From positions 1-7,173 of the forward strand of contig DNZD01000309.1 of assembly GCA_003504855.1 (NCBI GenBank): a stretch of DNA of 7,173 nucleotides, given 5' to 3'. Under the pieces are notes generated by a model. It saw nothing but the letters and a program-made list of their open reading frames with translations. It was not told the DNA's origin and did not search any database. The position numbers and the translations under genes were made by a program. The DNA is from Cytophagales bacterium (GTDB taxonomy: Bacteria; Bacteroidota; Bacteroidia; Cytophagales; Cyclobacteriaceae). Of this stretch, positions 4,723 to 7,173 are shown in pieces (the first letter of the stretch is position 1; each line of letters opens with the position of its first letter).

Positions 4723-7173
4723 CTACTTCGGCTCCTGCAGTTTTGCATGCGCTGCCGCCATGCGGGCAACCGGTACACGCGGTCCGGAACACGAAACATA
4801 GTTCAATCCAATTTCATGGCAGAAGGCAATGGACTCCGGATGTCCACCATGCTCACCGCAAATACCCACTTTCAGGTTCGGGTTTTTGCGACGACCATCC
4901 TCCACGGCCAGCCACATCAGCTTACCCATGGCTTTACGGTCCAACACCTCAAACGGATTGTTCTTTAACAGTCCGTTGGTAATGTAGAACGGCAGGAATT
5001 TATTCTCTGCATCCTCCCGGGAGAAGGAGAATGTAGCCTGGGTAAGGTCATTCGTACCAAACGAGAAAAAGTCGGCCACTTCAGCCAGTTCACTTCCCTG
5101 CAGGCAGGCACGCACCACCTCTATCATGGATCCGAATTTGAAGCGTAACTCAAAGCCTCGTTCTTTTTCAATGGCAGCCTGAATTGCTTTTACAAATACC
5201 TTTACTTGTTCCAACTCTTCTGCTGTACAGACCTGCGGCACCATGATTTCCGGATGTGCATCAACGTTGGCTGCCTGACAATCGGCGGCTGCTTCCAGAA
5301 TTGCGCGAATCTGCATTTGATAAATCTCAGGGAAACTCAATCCGAGCCGGACACCCCGGTGACCCAACATGGGATTTACCTCATGCAGCTCACGCACTTT
5401 CTTCAACATCTGACCCTTCTTCTCAATGGCTTTCTCAACCAACTCAACACCAGCCATGGTAAACGGATCGGGTGACTTGTCCGCCATCTTCAGATCAGCA
5501 TTGAGCAACCGCAGGCTGCTAAACAAGTTCGTCACTCCCGCCACTGTGCCTTTCAACTGCTTTAGGTTCTCCAGGTCATCCTTCAAAACATCTTCCGTAG
5601 GAAGAAACTCATGGATTGGCGGACCCAACAGGCGAACCGTTACTGGTTTGCCTTTCATGACGGTAAATATCTCTTTGAAATCCTGGCGCTGGATGTCTTT
5701 CAGCCGGTTCAATGCCGATTCGCGATCTTCTTTGGTTGCCGCGAGAATCATCTCTACTACGATTGGTAAGCGGTCCACATCATTAAACATCCGCTCTGTG
5801 CGACATAACCCGATACCCATGGCTCCAAAATTCAGCGCTTTCTTTGCAGCAGTGGGTGTGTCGGCATTGGCCATGACCTGAAGCCTCGCTACCTCATCGG
5901 CCCAGGAAAGCAGTGTCTTCAGCTCATCGGAGAATGTGGGTTCAACGGTCGGGATGATGCCCATGTATACATGACCACTTCCACCATCGATCGTGATGTA
6001 GTCGCCTTCATGCAACACCTTGTCGCCAATCTCGGCCTGACGAAGCTTAACATCAACTTTAATACCTTCAGCACCTGCCACACATGGCTTACCCATGCCC
6101 CGCGCTACCACCGCCGCATGCGACGTCTTGCCACCCCGGCTGGTGAGAATACCCTGCGAAGCAAAGAATCCATGAATATCCTCTGGCTTGGTCTCTTCGC
6201 GCACCAGAATTACCTTCTCACCCTGACGGCCCAATAATTCAGCCCGGTCGGCATCAAATACCACATGACCCGAGGCAGCACCTGGCGAGGCCGGCAATCC
6301 CTGAGCCAATGGTGTGGCTTTGTGTGATGCATCCAAACGCGGGTGCAACAACTGCTCCAGGGCATCCGGCTTGATGCGAAGCAATGCCTGCTCTTTGTTG
6401 ATTAGTTTCTCTTTCACCATTTCAACGGACGTGCGCACCATCGCTGTGGTGTTCATCTTCCCATTACGGGTTTGCAAGCAATACAGCACACCCTTCTCAA
6501 TGGTGTATTCAAAATCCTGTACTTCCTTGTAGTGTCCTTCCAACTTGTTGCGCAGTCCTTCCAGTTGTTTGTACAAATCAGGCATCTCCGTAGCGAGCTG
6601 AGCAACCGGCTTTGGTGTGCGAATGCCGGCTACCACATCTTCACCCTGTGCATTGGTGAGGTATTCACCAAACATCACATTTTCACCTGTGCCAGGGTCC
6701 CTGGTAAAACCTACACCAGTGGCGCAGTCGTTACCCATATTTCCAAATACCATGGTCACTACATTCACAGCCGTACCATTGGCCATGGCAGGCGTGATCT
6801 TGAATTCGCGTCGGTAATCAATCGCCCGTTTGCCCATCCAGGAATTGAATACAGCTTTGATGGCAATCTCCAGTTGTTCATATACGTCTTCCGGGAATGG
6901 CTTACCGGTATGGTCCTGCACCACCTGAAGAAACCGTTGGCTGATTTCTTTGAGGTCGGCCGTGTTCAACCCGACATCCACCTTGACGCCGGCGCGTTTC
7001 TTCACTTCTTCAAAATGCTTATCAAATTTTTCGTCAGGTACCCCGAGCGCTACTTTTCCGAATAGCTGAATGAACCTGCGATAGGCATCATACCCAAAAC
7101 GTTCATTGCCGGTTTGTTTGATGAGTCCAGGCAAAGTTTTGGAATTTAAACCGAGGTTGAGGATGGTGTCCAT
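4723..7173 (-). CDS. ppdK: Pyruvate, phosphate dikinase (5' end beyond right edge)
   Basis: The cytoplasmic enzyme interconverts pyruvate + ATP + Pi with PEP + AMP + PPi. The 816 residues in view begin at the MDTILNLGLN motif, which in the Clostridium symbiosum enzyme lies near residue 102, so about 100 N-terminal residues are off the window and the ATG at 7173 is internal. Order: end of the ATP-grasp domain (1 to about 240; YTIEKG and LQTRNGK with Glu222 and Arg236), the swivelling phosphohistidine domain (about 290-400; His352 in KTSHAAVVARG), and the PEP/pyruvate barrel (about 420-816; Arg514, Arg606 in GHRG, Glu685 in GSMIE, Asp709 in GTNDLTQ, Cys772 in GICGEHGG). All catalytic residues I can place are present. 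Oddities: Gly517 stands where RLLDPP normally has Asp, and the stretch 524-599 is about 40 residues longer than in the C. symbiosum enzyme. It is monocistronic as far as seen and ends at a strong hairpin. Confidence 0.97.
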   Translation of the reverse strand: MDTILNLGLNSKTLPGLIKQTGNERFGYDAYRRFIQLFGKVALGVPDEKFDKHFEEVKKRAGVKVDVGLNTADLKEISQRFLQVVQDHTGKPFPEDVYEQLEIAIKAVFNSWMGKRAIDYRREFKITPAMANGTAVNVVTMVFGNMGNDCATGVGFTRDPGTGENVMFGEYLTNAQGEDVVAGIRTPKPVAQLATEMPDLYKQLEGLRNKLEGHYKEVQDFEYTIEKGVLYCLQTRNGKMNTTAMVRTSVEMVKEKLINKEQALLRIKPDALEQLLHPRLDASHKATPLAQGLPASPGAASGHVVFDADRAELLGRQGEKVILVREETKPEDIHGFFASQGILTSRGGKTSHAAVVARGMGKPCVAGAEGIKVDVKLRQAEIGDKVLHEGDYITIDGGSGHVYMGIIPTVEPTFSDELKTLLSWADEVARLQVMANADTPTAAKKALNFGAMGIGLCRTERMFNDVDRLPIVVEMILAATKEDRESALNRLKDIQRQDFKEIFTVMKGKPVTVRLLGPPIHEFLPTEDVLKDDLENLKQLKGTVAGVTNLFSSLRLLNADLKMADKSPDPFTMAGVELVEKAIEKKGQMLKKVRELHEVNPMLGHRGVRLGLSFPEIYQMQIRAILEAAADCQAANVDAHPEIMVPQVCTAEELEQVKVFVKAIQAAIEKERGFELRFKFGSMIEVVRACLQGSELAEVADFFSFGTNDLTQATFSFSREDAENKFLPFYITNGLLKNNPFEVLDRKAMGKLMWLAVEDGRRKNPNLKVGICGEHGGHPESIAFCHEIGLNYVSCSGPRVPVARMAAAHAKLQEPK

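Noticed and set aside
5426..5881. 151-codon plus-strand open frame within the dikinase gene
   Set aside because: Ser/Arg/Asn-biased translation without family features, fully antisense to conserved barrel motifs.
6472..7065. 197-codon open frame on the plus strand opposite the dikinase gene
   Set aside because: It lies fully antisense to a strongly conserved enzyme, has no recognisable domain or promoter, and reads like a frame shadow.
7171..7173. ATG at the right edge as the true start of the dikinase gene
   Set aside because: The frame begins inside the conserved MMDTILNLGLN region, and the family has about 100 more N-terminal residues with the first part of the ATP-binding domain. The gene must continue past the window.
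1..7173. tRNA, rRNA, CRISPR, insertion sequence or phage elements
   Set aside because: The whole window is accounted for by conserved genes and short gaps. No repeat-spacer pattern, transposase, terminal inverted repeats or cloverleaf-like segment was noticed.

Overview
The window looks like chromosomal DNA from a member of the Bacteroidetes (Bacteroidota), probably an environmental Cytophagia- or Chitinophagia-like lineage; the exact taxon cannot be read from it. Supporting signs: a TAnnTTTG-type -7 promoter element in front of the kinase gene, no Shine-Dalgarno sequence in front of any start codon, a LytS-type kinase paired with a LytTR regulator, and a Ser/Gly-rich lipoprotein. Coding density is high and no mobile element, RNA gene, CRISPR array or phage remnant was seen.

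Layout. Bases 1-261 (minus) hold the 5' part of a Ser/Gly-rich lipoprotein gene that runs off the left edge. Bases 367-1083 and 1099-2184 (minus) encode a LytTR response regulator and its membrane LytS-type histidine kinase, 15 bp apart with the kinase first. The lipoprotein follows the regulator on the same strand after 105 bp. A 228-bp divergent control region (2185-2412) holds a -7 promoter element for the kinase, a perfect 15-bp palindrome and an imperfect CACGTG-centred palindrome. Rightward from it run a membrane protein that appears to join a DUF4405-like bundle to a DUF2271-like domain (2413-3249) and, 6 bp later, a secreted M20 metallopeptidase (3256-4659). A strong hairpin terminator (4674-4702) separates this pair from the convergent gene for pyruvate, phosphate dikinase (4723-7173, minus), whose first ~100 codons lie beyond the right edge.

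How the genes may work together. The kinase and regulator form a standard two-component pair. Their divergent orientation to the membrane protein/peptidase pair, with palindromes between, suggests that this pair and possibly the downstream lipoprotein are targets. This is inference. The kinase's external loop and the lipoprotein are both Gly/Pro/Met-rich, hinting at a shared envelope or metal-related signal. Pyruvate, phosphate dikinase is a housekeeping carbon-metabolism enzyme and probably unrelated to the rest; it has a Gly where an Asp is expected near the PEP site and a longer linker immediately after it.

Nothing here is clearly a new defence or mobile system. The most promising uncharacterised material is the sensor / lipoprotein / DUF4405-DUF2271-like locus in 1-4659.
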